A DNA stretch of 13,874 bases from CAZLMW01 sp964560875 (GCA_964560875.1 CAZLMW010000169.1:1-13874); one strand, 5' to 3'. Numbered from the stretch's first letter, positions 1 through 8,005 are shown. Notes: generated by a model not told the origin, from the letters alone. Translations and numbers: made by a program.

Positions 1-87
1 GCCTTCGAGGGAGGTAGACAGGGCGTGTTGTCTCTACGGGCGCGAGTCAACTCGCTGATATTACTGGACTGTGCGAGTCGACGCGGT

Positions 88-214
88 CAACCCGGGGGCG
101 TTCTCAGGTACGTCCTTTTTCCTTTTACTCTCGCAACTAACTGAAATTATTAGCGCGTGGCACATGGTTTCGCCCGAAAGGGGAAAAGGGACGTACCTGA
201 GACATCCCCGGGTT
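88..214. repeat. Imperfect long inverted repeat (REP/BIME-like)
   Basis: The arm at 88-125 and the arm at 176-214 are reverse complements over about 36 nt with a few mismatches and one-base gaps. The shared core, read on the plus strand in the right arm, is GGGACGTACCTGAGA followed by CCCCGGGTT. The roughly 50-nt interior is AT-richer than its surroundings. The pairing is seen directly. Calling it a REP/BIME-type mobile palindrome is inference, and no REP-associated transposase is present in the window. It could also act as a long RNA hairpin. Confidence 0.6.
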
Positions 215-400
215 TTGCGTATGCATTCGGTCGGGTCGGGCTCGGAACCGTGTTGGATATCGACGCGGACAACCGCCTCGAGGCGCGGCTCTACCTCGAC
301 ATGGGCCTTTCGGCAGGGCTCGGCATCGCTGCGTCTTGGACCGGCCCGGAGATGGGGCTGGTGTTCAAAAGGCGCTACGGCCGTTCGGGTTACGGCGATA
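211..400 (+). pseudogene. Possible coding remnant between repeat copies, unrecognised
   Basis: Plus frame 1 reads as plausible protein here, with GC-rich third positions and a balanced composition: GTVLDIDADNRLEARLY, then GLGIAASWTGPEMGLVFK, then RRYG. It has no credible start of its own. Upstream the frame runs through the inverted repeat, and downstream it runs into repeat sequence and the antisense of the toxin gene. The alternating Gly/aromatic pattern recalls the last strands of an outer-membrane barrel, but I do not recognise a family. It may be the 3' end of a gene broken by repeat insertion, or a chance open frame. Confidence 0.25.
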
Positions 401-403
401 AGA

Positions 404-438
404 GGAAAAAGCACGTACCCGACCCCGTTCCCGTTCCC
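404..438. repeat. Third, degenerate copy of the REP-like unit
   Basis: GGAAAAAGCACGTACCC at 404-420 matches the core of the copies at 88-125 and 176-214, in the same orientation as the right-hand copy. It then diverges into a GACCCCGTTCCCGTTCCC run. The run ends directly against the stop codon of the PIN toxin, so the toxin gene is immediately followed by the repeat. Whether the repeat serves as a 3' end signal is not known. Confidence 0.45.
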
Positions 439-876
439 CTACCGTGGCGCGAGTGGGTGTTCGTAGCGAAGGTCTGGGAAGCGCGAGAAGTCGGCGTCGG
501 TCGAAACCCACACACACCCATGCTCGATCGCGACCGCAGCGTGATACGCGTCGGCGACGAGCTTGCCCGACGCGCCAACCTGGTCACAGAGCTCCCGGAA
601 GATGGGCAAGTGGGCGGTGCTTGGGTTGACGATTCGACAGGACCGGCGCTCGACCAACGCGTCGGTGAACGCGAACACCTCCGCCAACGTCGATGGCCGC
701 GTGAAGAAGCGCTTGTTGGTGACGATTCTGACCAACCCGGAGATGACCATCGGTGTGAGCGCCCAGGGCTCGTGACCGGTTGCCAGCGCCGTCAGCCAGT
801 CGAGGTAACGATGGTGCTCGGGGTGAGCGTCTTCGCGATGGGCGTAGATGAGGACGTTGACGTCGAGCATTCGCAT
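439..876 (-). CDS. PIN-domain toxin of a VapBC-type toxin-antitoxin pair
   Basis: This is a 145-aa PIN-domain ribonuclease, the usual length for VapC-type toxins, which are Mg-dependent endoribonucleases that cut tRNA or rRNA and block translation. The N-terminal strand LDVNVLI carries the first acidic ligand (D5). GKLVADAYHAAVAIEHG carries the central Asp (D109), and STDADFSRFP near the C terminus carries the last acidic pair (D127, D129). The TPMVISGLVRIVTN segment fits the sub-family first described in Mycobacterium tuberculosis. I chose the ATG at 876, which overlaps the antitoxin stop by one base (TGATG). An in-frame ATG two codons on (870) is the alternative. The overlap implies coupled translation with the antitoxin. 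All expected acidic positions are present, so the toxin appears intact. The fold call is secure; the RNA target cannot be read from sequence. Confidence 0.9.
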   Translation of the reverse strand: MRMLDVNVLIYAHREDAHPEHHRYLDWLTALATGHEPWALTPMVISGLVRIVTNKRFFTRPSTLAEVFAFTDALVERRSCRIVNPSTAHLPIFRELCDQVGASGKLVADAYHAAVAIEHGCVWVSTDADFSRFPDLRYEHPLAPR

Positions 877-1124
877 CAGCCAGGTCCGTAGCGGCCATCG
901 TCGGCGGTCAGCAGCTCCGATGTGCGGTCCAGGTTGACGCCGGCTACCGGAGGCCCACCCACGGTCACGAGTTTCAACGGTGGCTCGGCCGCCTCGGTTG
1001 GCTGCCGCGTTGCAGCGTCCCTCAGCATCGCTGCAATAAGAGCAGAGAGACTCACGCCCTCTGACTTGGCACGCCGCTTGAGTTCCTGTCCGAGGTGGTC
1101 GTCCAAAGAGATCGTGGTTCGCAT
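876..1124 (-). CDS. Ribbon-helix-helix antitoxin (VapB/CopG-like)
   Basis: This 82-aa protein begins MRTTISLDDHLGQELKRRA, the standard ribbon (TTISLDD) followed by helix 1, and then GVSLSALIAAMLRDA as helix 2. That is the DNA-binding dimer fold of CopG/VapB-type antitoxins. The C-terminal part, from about residue 45, should be the flexible tail that wraps the PIN toxin. It lies directly upstream of the toxin with a 1-nt overlap, the normal antitoxin-first order. I prefer the ATG at 1124 over the ATG at 1136 (which adds MMSI). Conserved family sequence begins at MRTTI, the upstream ATGs lie inside a -10 hexamer and a palindrome, and none of the starts has a Shine-Dalgarno sequence. In this family the antitoxin usually represses its own promoter together with the toxin. 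Confidence 0.85.
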   Translation of the reverse strand: MRTTISLDDHLGQELKRRAKSEGVSLSALIAAMLRDAATRQPTEAAEPPLKLVTVGGPPVAGVNLDRTSELLTADDGRYGPG

Positions 1125-1136
1125 GATGCTCATCAT
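1123..1136. promoter_or_regulatory. Perfect palindrome at the antitoxin start, likely autoregulatory operator
   Basis: ATGATGCTCATCAT has 6-bp arms around a 2-bp centre. It overlaps the -10 hexamer at 1132-1137 and abuts the preferred antitoxin start at 1124. Ribbon-helix-helix antitoxins bind short palindromes over their own promoters, so this is the natural operator candidate. Binding itself is inferred. Confidence 0.5.
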
Positions 1137-1160
1137 AACAACCGCGCATCACTGCATCAA
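1132..1160 (-). promoter_or_regulatory. Sigma70-like promoter of the toxin-antitoxin operon
   Basis: On the minus strand TTGATG (1160-1155) and TATGAT (1137-1132) are separated by exactly 17 bp, the ideal spacing. Each differs from consensus at only a few positions (TTGACA, TATAAT). Transcription would start at about 1125, essentially on the A of the ATG at 1124, which predicts a leaderless or near-leaderless mRNA. The elements are seen directly; promoter activity is inferred. Confidence 0.55.
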
Positions 1161-1474
1161 CATCGTCGCGATTCAATGAGATTCGCGCTTCACGGGTCTC
1201 GCGAGTTGGAGAGTCGGCCAGCAGCGTCGGACGGTCGATGTGGGCGTGACTGGGGATGGGGAACAATGCGGTTCCGAGCGCGCGTTTCGTAGCCGCTCCA
1301 CCATCTGCGTGAAGAAGCCGTCGGGGCCTTCCGAAAGCACCGTGGAGTCAACGAGGTGCGCTCGTTTCCGCGCTGGGGCGATCAACTTGGGACCGACGAG
1401 CGACGGTCCACGGCGGCGACAAGACCAAGGCACCCTTGCTCAAGGCGCCGTCTGCCAAGACAAGGTTCTCCCCC
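1161..1474. other. Gene-poor interval, no recognised gene
   Basis: This 314-nt gap separates the toxin-antitoxin promoter from the 3' end of the dehydrogenase. A minus-strand open frame across 1173-1433 contains a protein-like stretch at about 1275-1397 (LVDSTVLSEGPDGFF, then TQMVERLRNA) with fairly GC-rich third positions. It then degenerates into Pro/Ser/Thr/Arg-rich sequence with no family resemblance. It could be a remnant. A very small CAAGG-CAC-CCTTG hairpin at 1426-1438 lies downstream of the dehydrogenase stop, but it has no following U-run and is not called a terminator. Confidence 0.4.
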
Positions 1475-2368
1475 TCACACAGCGGCGACGATTTCCTCGG
1501 TCACCGACCACAGCTGTTCGCCCAGCTCGTCGATGTCGCCTTCGGGCCACAGCACGTTCTCGACGGCGCAGTCGCTGAAGTACTCGCCGGTGACGCCCTC
1601 GAGCGCGGGGTGCACAGCAGCCCAACACTGCGTGGCGGCGCCTTGCTCGACCGTCTTGAGCACGTCCTTGAGCCGCCCATACATCGCCTCGCGGTTGGGC
1701 ACGTGGCGGCCGAGGTTGGTCTCGATGACGCCGGGATGCAGCGAGTTGGCGGTGCGGCCGGTCCCTTCGAGGCGCCGCGACAGCGACCGCGCGAAGAAGA
1801 TGTTGGCGAGCTTGGAGCGGCCGTACATGCGCCAGGCGGCGTAGTCGTCTTCCCCCGACAGGTTGTCCAGCTCAAGGCCGCGTTTGGCCATCCGGTGGGC
1901 GCCGCTGGACAGGATGACGAATCGGCCGCCGCTCTCGACGCGTTCGACGAGCCCGGTGACGAGCACGAAGTGACCGACGTGGTTGGTGAAGAGCTGCTTT
2001 TCGTAGCCGTGCACCTGCTGGCAGTCCTGGATCGCCATGACGCCCGCGTTGGCCACGATGCCGCGCAACGGCCGCAGGTTCGTGACCGATGATACGGCGG
2101 CCCGCACGCTGCCGAGGTCGGTGAGCTCGCAGGAAACCGGGGTGCCGTCGACGCCGAGCCTGGCAAACGCGGCGCGCGCTTTTTCGGCGGTGCGCGCAGT
2201 TCCGATGACGTGGGCGCCGCGCATGGCGAGGACGCGAGCGGTCTCAAAGCCGAGACCGGAGTTGACGCCGGTGACGAGCCACGTCTGACCGGTCAAATCA
2301 GCGCCTTCTGTGACATGTTCGGCGGTGCTGGTTTTGTCGAAGGCGGGGGTGGGTTGCGTCTGCGTCAT
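1475..2368 (-). CDS. Short-chain dehydrogenase/reductase (retinol-dehydrogenase-like SDR)
   Basis: This 297-aa NAD(P)-dependent oxidoreductase belongs to the classical SDR superfamily. A roughly 27-residue N-terminal extension precedes the Rossmann fold. TGVNSGLG (33-40) is the TGxxxGxG cofactor loop and NAGV (107-110) the structural motif. N129 lies in TNHVGHF, S154/S155 is the catalytic serine region, YGRSK (182-186) is the YxxxK active site, and HPG (211-213) follows. The set TGxxSGxG, NHxGHF and SxHPGxxxT is typical of the retinol dehydrogenase/protochlorophyllide-reductase-like branch, but the substrate cannot be assigned. Starts further upstream lie antisense to the neighbouring lipoprotein and are rejected. 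The ATG at 2368 has an excellent RBS. The gene diverges from the Cys-rich lipoprotein gene across 81 bp, so both promoters must share that gap. All catalytic residues are present. Confidence 0.93.
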   Translation of the reverse strand: MTQTQPTPAFDKTSTAEHVTEGADLTGQTWLVTGVNSGLGFETARVLAMRGAHVIGTARTAEKARAAFARLGVDGTPVSCELTDLGSVRAAVSSVTNLRPLRGIVANAGVMAIQDCQQVHGYEKQLFTNHVGHFVLVTGLVERVESGGRFVILSSGAHRMAKRGLELDNLSGEDDYAAWRMYGRSKLANIFFARSLSRRLEGTGRTANSLHPGVIETNLGRHVPNREAMYGRLKDVLKTVEQGAATQCWAAVHPALEGVTGEYFSDCAVENVLWPEGDIDELGEQLWSVTEEIVAAV

Positions 2369-2375
2369 GGGGCGG

Positions 2376-2383
2376 TCTCCTTT
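2376..2383 (-). promoter_or_regulatory. Strong ribosome binding site of the SDR gene
   Basis: AAAGGAGA lies 7 nt upstream of the ATG at 2368 on the minus strand. It is one of the best Shine-Dalgarno sequences in the window and fixes the SDR start. Confidence 0.75.
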
Positions 2384-2449
2384 GGTTCGCCGGCACGGTA
2401 TCCAAAAATCGCGCGTTGGCGTAGTGTTGGGCCACCCTCGGCCGACGCC

Positions 2450-5400
2450 ATGATCCGCAATCTCTCCATAACTGCGCTTGTCGCGTGCCTCGCGGCCTTC
2501 CTGGTCGGCTGCGGGGACGAGCCCGACGGCGCGGTGACCAGCGACAACGTTGTGGACGTCAGCGGCACGGCTGATGGCACCGTCATCGACAACGACACCG
2601 GTACTGCGGCGACAGATAGCGGCGCTGCGGCTGACTCCACGGGCCCTCTGGACACGGGCGCGACCGCAGGCGACGCCGGCTCGACCACGGGCAAGGACGT
2701 CGAAAATGACTGCCCAGGCGGTCCCGGATGCGTGTGCACGGCCAACGGCGACTGCGATACCTCGATCTGCCTGTCGCTCTCGCAAGGCAAAGAGTGCGCC
2801 AAGAAGTGCGTCGACACCTGCGCGGACGGTTGGAAATGCACCCCGGTATCCGCAGGGGGCGGCGACACGGTCAACATCTGCGTGCCGACCCGCGAGTGGC
2901 TCTGCGACCCGTGTTCTGCCAGCACGACATGCAAGGGCCTGGGCGTCGATGACGCTGCGTGCGTCGATTACGGGGTTGACGGCGCGTTCTGTGGCGTCGC
3001 GTGCAAGGACGACGCTGGCTGCCCGACCGACTACACCTGCAAGGCCGCCCAGACCGTCGAAGGGGCACCCACCAAACAGTGCGTGCGCAAGGACGCAAAG
3101 GGCGCGCCGTTTGGCCCCTGCACATGCTCGGATGCCGCCAAGACCAAGCAGCTCAAGACCGCGTGCGTCATCGAACACAAGGACAGCAAGGGGCAGCTGG
3201 TCGGCAAATGTCCGGGCACGCGGACCTGCGCCAAGGACGGCCTGTCGACGTGCATCGGACCGCCCCCGGACACCGAGGTCTGCGACGGCGAAGACAACGA
3301 CTGCGACGGCAAGATCGACGAGGCCACCTGCGACGACAAGAACGTCTGCACGCTCGACGTGTGTGACACCAATCCGGGCGCGGGCGCCAAGAAGGGCTGC
3401 GTGCACAAGAAGCTGCACGGCCAACCCTGCGACGCCGACGGCAGCGCGTGCACCGAAAAGGACGCTTGCGACACCGGAATCTGCGTGCCGGGCGCGCCCA
3501 AGAACTGCGACGACGGCAACGGCTGCACGACCGACGCCTGTTTGCCGGCGAGCGGCTGCACCCAGACCAACGACGAGGGCAAGGGCTGCGAGGCCGATGG
3601 CAACCCATGCACCGCGGGCGACCAGTGCCTCGGCGGGGCGTGCAAGGCCGGCAAGCTGAAGGAATGCGCCAGCGGCGACGCGTGCATCGCTGGCAAGTGC
3701 AGCCCCGCGTCCGGCAAGTGCGAGTTCAAGGAGCTCACCGCGTCCTGCGACGACGGCAACCCCTGCACGGCCAAAGACGCCTGCAAAGACGGCTTCTGCA
3801 CCGGCGACCCCGCGTCCTGCGACGACAACAACACGTGCACGACCGATGCGTGCAAGAAAGACTCCGGCTGCGTTCACTCGCCGAGCAAGGCGCCTTGCGA
3901 CGACGGCAGCGCGTGCACCCTGCAGGACACCTGCGCCAAGACAAAGTGCGTCGGCCTGCCCCTGACAGCGACCGACTGCGACGACAACAACCCCTGCACC
4001 ACCGAGGGTTGCGATCCCAAGGCCACGGGCAAGGGCAAGCTCGCCGGCTGCACCCACCAGGACAACACGGCGACGTGCGACGACGGCAACGCCTGCACAA
4101 CCAACGACACCTGCAAAGCGAGCAAGTGCGTCAGCGGCGCGAACGTCTGCGCCTGCACGCCCGCGGTCGGCAACACGCCCGATTCCTGCCAGAACAAGGA
4201 CGACGGCAACGCGTGCAACGGCATCGTTCGCTGCCTCAAGTCCGGGACGCTATTTCAGTGCCAGATCGTGCCCGGCAGCCCGATAACGTGCGACAAGACC
4301 AAGGACGACGCCTGTCGCCGCAACACCTGCGCGCCCAAGTCCGGGATCTGTTCGCTGCTGCCGATCAACGCGGGCAAACCGTGCGACGCCGACGGCAGCG
4401 TCTGCACCGCCAAGGACGCGTGCCAGGCGGGCACGTGCGTCAAGGGCGCCGCGATTGTCTGCAACGACAAGAACCCGTGCACGACCGACAGCTGCGACGC
4501 CAAGAAGGGCTGCGTCTACGTCGCCAACAATTCGCCCTGCAACGCCGACGACAACGCCTGCACGCCGACCGACGCGTGCAAGAACAAGGTGTGCCTCGCC
4601 GGACCCGCCAAGAAGTGCCACGACGGCAACGACTGCACCGCCGACAAGTGCGACCCGAAGACCGGCAAGTGCGGCTACGTCGGTGCCGCTCTCGACGGCA
4701 AGGCCTGCAACGCGGACAGCAGCGTCTGCACCCAAAAAGACACCTGCAAAGGCGGCACCTGCAACGCCGGCAAGCAGCTGGTCTGCGACGACAACAAGCC
4801 GTGCACCGCCGACTCCTGCGACGCCAAGAAAGGCTGCGTGCACACGGCCAAGACCGGACCGTGCAGCGACAACAACCCCTGCACGGTCGGCGACAGCTGC
4901 GCCGCGGGCGTCTGCAAACCCGGCAAGAACACCTGCGCGTGCCTCAAGGACAGCGACTGCGCACAGCAGGAAGACGGCGACCTCTGCAACGGTACTTTGC
5001 GCTGCGAAAAGGCCAAGGCGCCGTACATCTGCGTCGTCGACAAGAAGACCATCGTGACGTGCAGCGGCGCCAACGACACCGCCTGCGTGAAGGCCGCCTG
5101 CGCGCCAAAAACCGGCAAATGCGGGCCCCAAAACGTGACCAAGGGCGCGAGCTGCGACGATGGTAACGCGTGCACGAGCGGCGACTCCTGCGGGGCCAAC
5201 AACCTCGGCAAGTTCGGCTGTTTGGCCGGCAAAAAGGTGAGCTGCAAGGACGGCAACCCGTGCACATCCGACGTATGCGACGTGAAAAAGGGCTGCACGC
5301 AGGCGGTCGACACGTCGGTCAAGGCGCCCTGCTACAGCGGCGACAAGGCGACCAGGGACGTCGGCACCTGCAAAGGCGGCTTCAAGGCGTGCCAGGCGTC

Positions 5401-5668
5401 CGGGAGCTTCGGGGCCTGCGTCGGCGAGGTCGTGCCCGCGAAGCAGGAAGCCTGCGACGGCAAAGACGATGACTGCGACGGCAAGACCGACCTTGGATGT
5501 AGCGCGACGGGGTTCGCGTTCGCCGAAGTTGGGGTGGCCGTAGACGGCACCACCAAGGCGGGTGTCGGTGTGAAGGCGCGCGGATCCAACGTCGCCGGTT
5601 CGGCAGCGAGCAGCGGCACAAGCGCGACGTTCGGCTGGCTGGCGTGGCTCAAGCGAGCGTTGAAATGA
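2450..5668 (+). CDS. Large Cys-rich surface lipoprotein with MopE-type metal-binding motifs
   Basis: This 1072-aa protein starts with a lipoprotein signal peptide: a hydrophobic stretch ending in the lipobox LVGC with lipidated C21. A Thr/Asp/Gly/Ala-rich stalk follows (about 22-87). The rest is Cys-rich, with well over 100 cysteines, nearly all TGC codons. Modules alternate between CDDGNPCTxxDxCxxGxC and CDDxNPCTTDxCDxxxGC types. Two MopE-like motifs, CDGEDNDCDGKID (276-290) and CDGKDDDCDGKTD (1000-1014), bracket the module array. Asp/Asn-rich loops and paired cysteines suggest a rigid, disulfide-bonded, probably metal-binding rod on the cell surface; its ligand is unknown. Related proteins have, as I recall, often been mislabelled as tryptophan synthase alpha chain; nothing here supports that enzyme. 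The ATG at 2450 is chosen because the signal peptide begins there; it has no obvious RBS. Its stop overlaps the next gene's start by 4 nt. Confidence 0.88.
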   Translation: MIRNLSITALVACLAAFLVGCGDEPDGAVTSDNVVDVSGTADGTVIDNDTGTAATDSGAAADSTGPLDTGATAGDAGSTTGKDVENDCPGGPGCVCTANGDCDTSICLSLSQGKECAKKCVDTCADGWKCTPVSAGGGDTVNICVPTREWLCDPCSASTTCKGLGVDDAACVDYGVDGAFCGVACKDDAGCPTDYTCKAAQTVEGAPTKQCVRKDAKGAPFGPCTCSDAAKTKQLKTACVIEHKDSKGQLVGKCPGTRTCAKDGLSTCIGPPPDTEVCDGEDNDCDGKIDEATCDDKNVCTLDVCDTNPGAGAKKGCVHKKLHGQPCDADGSACTEKDACDTGICVPGAPKNCDDGNGCTTDACLPASGCTQTNDEGKGCEADGNPCTAGDQCLGGACKAGKLKECASGDACIAGKCSPASGKCEFKELTASCDDGNPCTAKDACKDGFCTGDPASCDDNNTCTTDACKKDSGCVHSPSKAPCDDGSACTLQDTCAKTKCVGLPLTATDCDDNNPCTTEGCDPKATGKGKLAGCTHQDNTATCDDGNACTTNDTCKASKCVSGANVCACTPAVGNTPDSCQNKDDGNACNGIVRCLKSGTLFQCQIVPGSPITCDKTKDDACRRNTCAPKSGICSLLPINAGKPCDADGSVCTAKDACQAGTCVKGAAIVCNDKNPCTTDSCDAKKGCVYVANNSPCNADDNACTPTDACKNKVCLAGPAKKCHDGNDCTADKCDPKTGKCGYVGAALDGKACNADSSVCTQKDTCKGGTCNAGKQLVCDDNKPCTADSCDAKKGCVHTAKTGPCSDNNPCTVGDSCAAGVCKPGKNTCACLKDSDCAQQEDGDLCNGTLRCEKAKAPYICVVDKKTIVTCSGANDTACVKAACAPKTGKCGPQNVTKGASCDDGNACTSGDSCGANNLGKFGCLAGKKVSCKDGNPCTSDVCDVKKGCTQAVDTSVKAPCYSGDKATRDVGTCKGGFKACQASGSFGACVGEVVPAKQEACDGKDDDCDGKTDLGCSATGFAFAEVGVAVDGTTKAGVGVKARGSNVAGSAASSGTSATFGWLAWLKRALK

Positions 5669-7827
5669 TGGGGTCGAAGATGAAGACGACGACAAGACCC
5701 GGAACGCGTCGGAGGTCCCGCGGCGTCATGCTGGCGGTGACGCTCGGCGCGTTGGTGGCGACGGGGTTGGCCGGGCCGGCGATGGCGGCGCTGCCAGGCA
5801 CGGTGTTGATCGATGGCGCGCTGACGTCCAAGGGCGGCGGACCGGTTGCCGATGGCAGCTATGACCTGAAATTCTCGTTGTACGCCACGGAATTGGGCGG
5901 CTCGGCGGCGTGGTCGGAGGCCAGCAAGATCCCGGTCAAGGGCGGCGCGTTTCGCCATGCGCTCGGTTCGGTCAAGGCGCTTGGACCCGCGGCGGCCGGC
6001 CTCAAAGAGCAGTGGCTTGGCGTTACGGTCGGCAAAGAAGCCGAGCTGCCCCGACAGCGCGTTCACGCGAGCTTTTTCGCCCGCCACGCCGGCACTGCGC
6101 ACGGTCTGACCTGCACCGGTTGCGTCAAGAACGCGTCCCTCGCGCTCGACGGCGACCTCGACCTGAAGAAAGCCAACCTCGTCGCGGCCAAGATCACGGC
6201 GACCGGCGATATCGTCGCGGGCGGCACCGTCACGGCCAAGCAGTTCGTCGGCGACGGCAGCAAGCTCAAGGGCATCACCATCCCCAGCGGCGAGTGCAAG
6301 ACCAAGGGCGAGGTGGTCAAGGGCATCAACCCCGACGGCACCCTCAAGTGCGTCAAGGCGATGGATCCGAGCAACCTCCCCGCGGACGGCCTCAACGAGA
6401 TCAGCAACAACCTCATCACCAACCAATTCGTCGACGTGTACGCGTCCAAGACCGTGCCCAAAGACATCATCGACAACGCGCCGACCGGCATGACCGACGT
6501 CATCGACGTGCCCGATGTCGGGATCGCGCAGAAAGTCACCGTCGCGGTCGAGGTCACCGGTCATACCGATGTCAGCAAGCTCCGCATCCTGCTTTTCGAC
6601 GGCAGCTTCGGCGCGCCTCCGCCCAAGATTACGACCGGCGGGCTCAACAAGAACCCGCAGTTCTTGCTCTACGATGGCGGCGCCAAGGGTCCGAAGGTCA
6701 GCGGTCAGTGGCCGGCGCCCACCAAGATGCTCAAGGGCGACGCCGGCAAGTGGATCGGCAAAAACCCCAAGGGCAAGTGGCACCTCGTGGTCATCGACAC
6801 GGCCTACAAGGACAACAAGAAGGACGGCAAGCTGACCAAGTGGTCGGTGACCGTGCAGACGCTCAGCAACAAGAAGGTCAAGTTCGACAGCACCGCCGTC
6901 TTCGCCAAGGGCTTCCGCTTCCCGGTCGCCAAGGCCACGGCTCCCAAGTGCGACGCCAACAACGTCGGCTTTGCGTACGTCGACCCCAAGGGCGGCGCGC
7001 TGTGGATCTGCAACGGCGTTGACTACACGCCGATCTTTATCACCAAGGTCGGCGGCAAGAACAACCCGGCGCAGTCCTGCAAGGACATCCTGACCAAGCA
7101 CCCCGACAGCAAGACCGGCATCTATTGGCTGCAGCCCGGCAACGAAGCGACGCCGTTCCAGGTCTACTGCGACATGATCACCGATGGCGGCGGCTGGACC
7201 CTGGTCGGCAAGGTGCGCGGGGACACCCACAACGGCGACGGTGGCATCCTCGACGGCGGCGACGCGACGCGATGGCGCGACCGCAAGTACCTCGGCAACA
7301 TCACGAACCTGACCTTCGAAAACGCGCTCGGACCGAGCTACCACAGCGTCGGCTTCACCGACTTCATGCTGCAGGGGTTGAACAACAAGTCGAAGATCCT
7401 CGCGTGGCGTCACGGTCAGTCGTTCGCCAACCTGTGGGGCGTCTTCAAGAACAAGACGACGTACCACGCCAAGAGCCTGCTGGTCGGCGACTTCCGGTCT
7501 CTCGATTGGCGCAGCGGCTGCGGCAAGGGCAGCGGCCCCAACGGCACGGGCCCGCAGTTCTACGGGTTCAACGTCCGGTCGGACGGCTCGTCAACGTCGG
7601 CGCTCTTCAACGGCTACAGCTCTGGTTGGTGCGCGGCCTTGGCGGGGTACGGGCGCAGCAACACGTCCAGCAACTACACGGGCGGCGGACTTGGCGCCAA
7701 CTGCCAGGGCAGAACCCACCAGATGGGTCGTCACTACTGGGGCTACGGGGACGGCTGCACCTCCGCCGGTTGGAGCGGCCAGAAGGACCTCGACTCGTTC
7801 AACGGCCACGCCTTCTTCGTTCGCTAG
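5665..7827 (+). CDS. Secreted protein with P-domain-like and fibrinogen-like C-terminal domains
   Basis: This 720-aa exported protein has an Arg-rich n-region (TRRRSR), a hydrophobic core and a likely signal peptidase I site after AMA (39-41). Residues about 43-200 match a module common in secreted bacterial proteins: GTVLIDGALTS, WLGVTVG, LPRQRVHASFFA, GLTCTGCV, then a tail-fibre-like GDGSKLKGI near 196. Residues about 276-397 resemble the proprotein convertase P-domain (DVGIAQKVTVAVEV, then NPKGKWHLVVIDTA, then KLTKWSVTVQT). Residues about 468-720 form a fibrinogen-C-like domain with C472, YCDM (501-504), DGGGWTLV around W511, further paired cysteines and a terminal NGHAFFVR. Both domain types mediate binding, so an extracellular adhesin or lectin role is likely but inferred. 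No protease domain accompanies the P-domain. ATG 5665 overlaps the upstream stop (ATGA); ATGs at 5668 and 5680 and a GTG at 5644 are alternatives. Confidence 0.85.
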   Translation: MMGSKMKTTTRPGTRRRSRGVMLAVTLGALVATGLAGPAMAALPGTVLIDGALTSKGGGPVADGSYDLKFSLYATELGGSAAWSEASKIPVKGGAFRHALGSVKALGPAAAGLKEQWLGVTVGKEAELPRQRVHASFFARHAGTAHGLTCTGCVKNASLALDGDLDLKKANLVAAKITATGDIVAGGTVTAKQFVGDGSKLKGITIPSGECKTKGEVVKGINPDGTLKCVKAMDPSNLPADGLNEISNNLITNQFVDVYASKTVPKDIIDNAPTGMTDVIDVPDVGIAQKVTVAVEVTGHTDVSKLRILLFDGSFGAPPPKITTGGLNKNPQFLLYDGGAKGPKVSGQWPAPTKMLKGDAGKWIGKNPKGKWHLVVIDTAYKDNKKDGKLTKWSVTVQTLSNKKVKFDSTAVFAKGFRFPVAKATAPKCDANNVGFAYVDPKGGALWICNGVDYTPIFITKVGGKNNPAQSCKDILTKHPDSKTGIYWLQPGNEATPFQVYCDMITDGGGWTLVGKVRGDTHNGDGGILDGGDATRWRDRKYLGNITNLTFENALGPSYHSVGFTDFMLQGLNNKSKILAWRHGQSFANLWGVFKNKTTYHAKSLLVGDFRSLDWRSGCGKGSGPNGTGPQFYGFNVRSDGSSTSALFNGYSSGWCAALAGYGRSNTSSNYTGGGLGANCQGRTHQMGRHYWGYGDGCTSAGWSGQKDLDSFNGHAFFVR

Positions 7828-8005
7828 CGTCCGATTCTACCGGGTCGGTGCTTGCGGCTGTCCCGTCGCGTCGTCGCGATGTTCGGACCGCCATCGAGAC
7901 GCGGCGTTACCGACTCACTGACGCCACACGCCCAGCGTGGCGGCAGTCTTGCGGCGGACCGAGCAATCGCCGAATATCAGCGCAAACCGAGCAGAGCAAC
8001 CCCAC

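Noticed and set aside
439..1266. 275-aa minus-strand open frame containing the PIN domain
   Set aside because: Only the last 145 residues are PIN-like. The upstream part is antisense or out of frame to the antitoxin and its promoter, and the antitoxin gene occupies that DNA in another frame.
1475..4057. 860-aa minus-strand open frame
   Set aside because: The SDR proper begins at 2368 with a strong RBS. The rest is the antisense of the Cys-rich lipoprotein gene and is Ala/Val/Gly-rich shadow sequence.
2450..5668. Tryptophan synthase alpha chain, a label I recall seeing on Cys-rich myxobacterial proteins of this kind
   Set aside because: There is no TIM-barrel or active-site sequence. The protein is a lipobox-anchored Cys-rich repeat protein.
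5332..7467. 711-aa minus-strand open frame antisense to the P-domain/fibrinogen-like gene
   Set aside because: Long antisense frames are expected in GC-rich genes. The plus strand has recognisable domains, a signal peptide and coupling, and the antisense product shows no motif.
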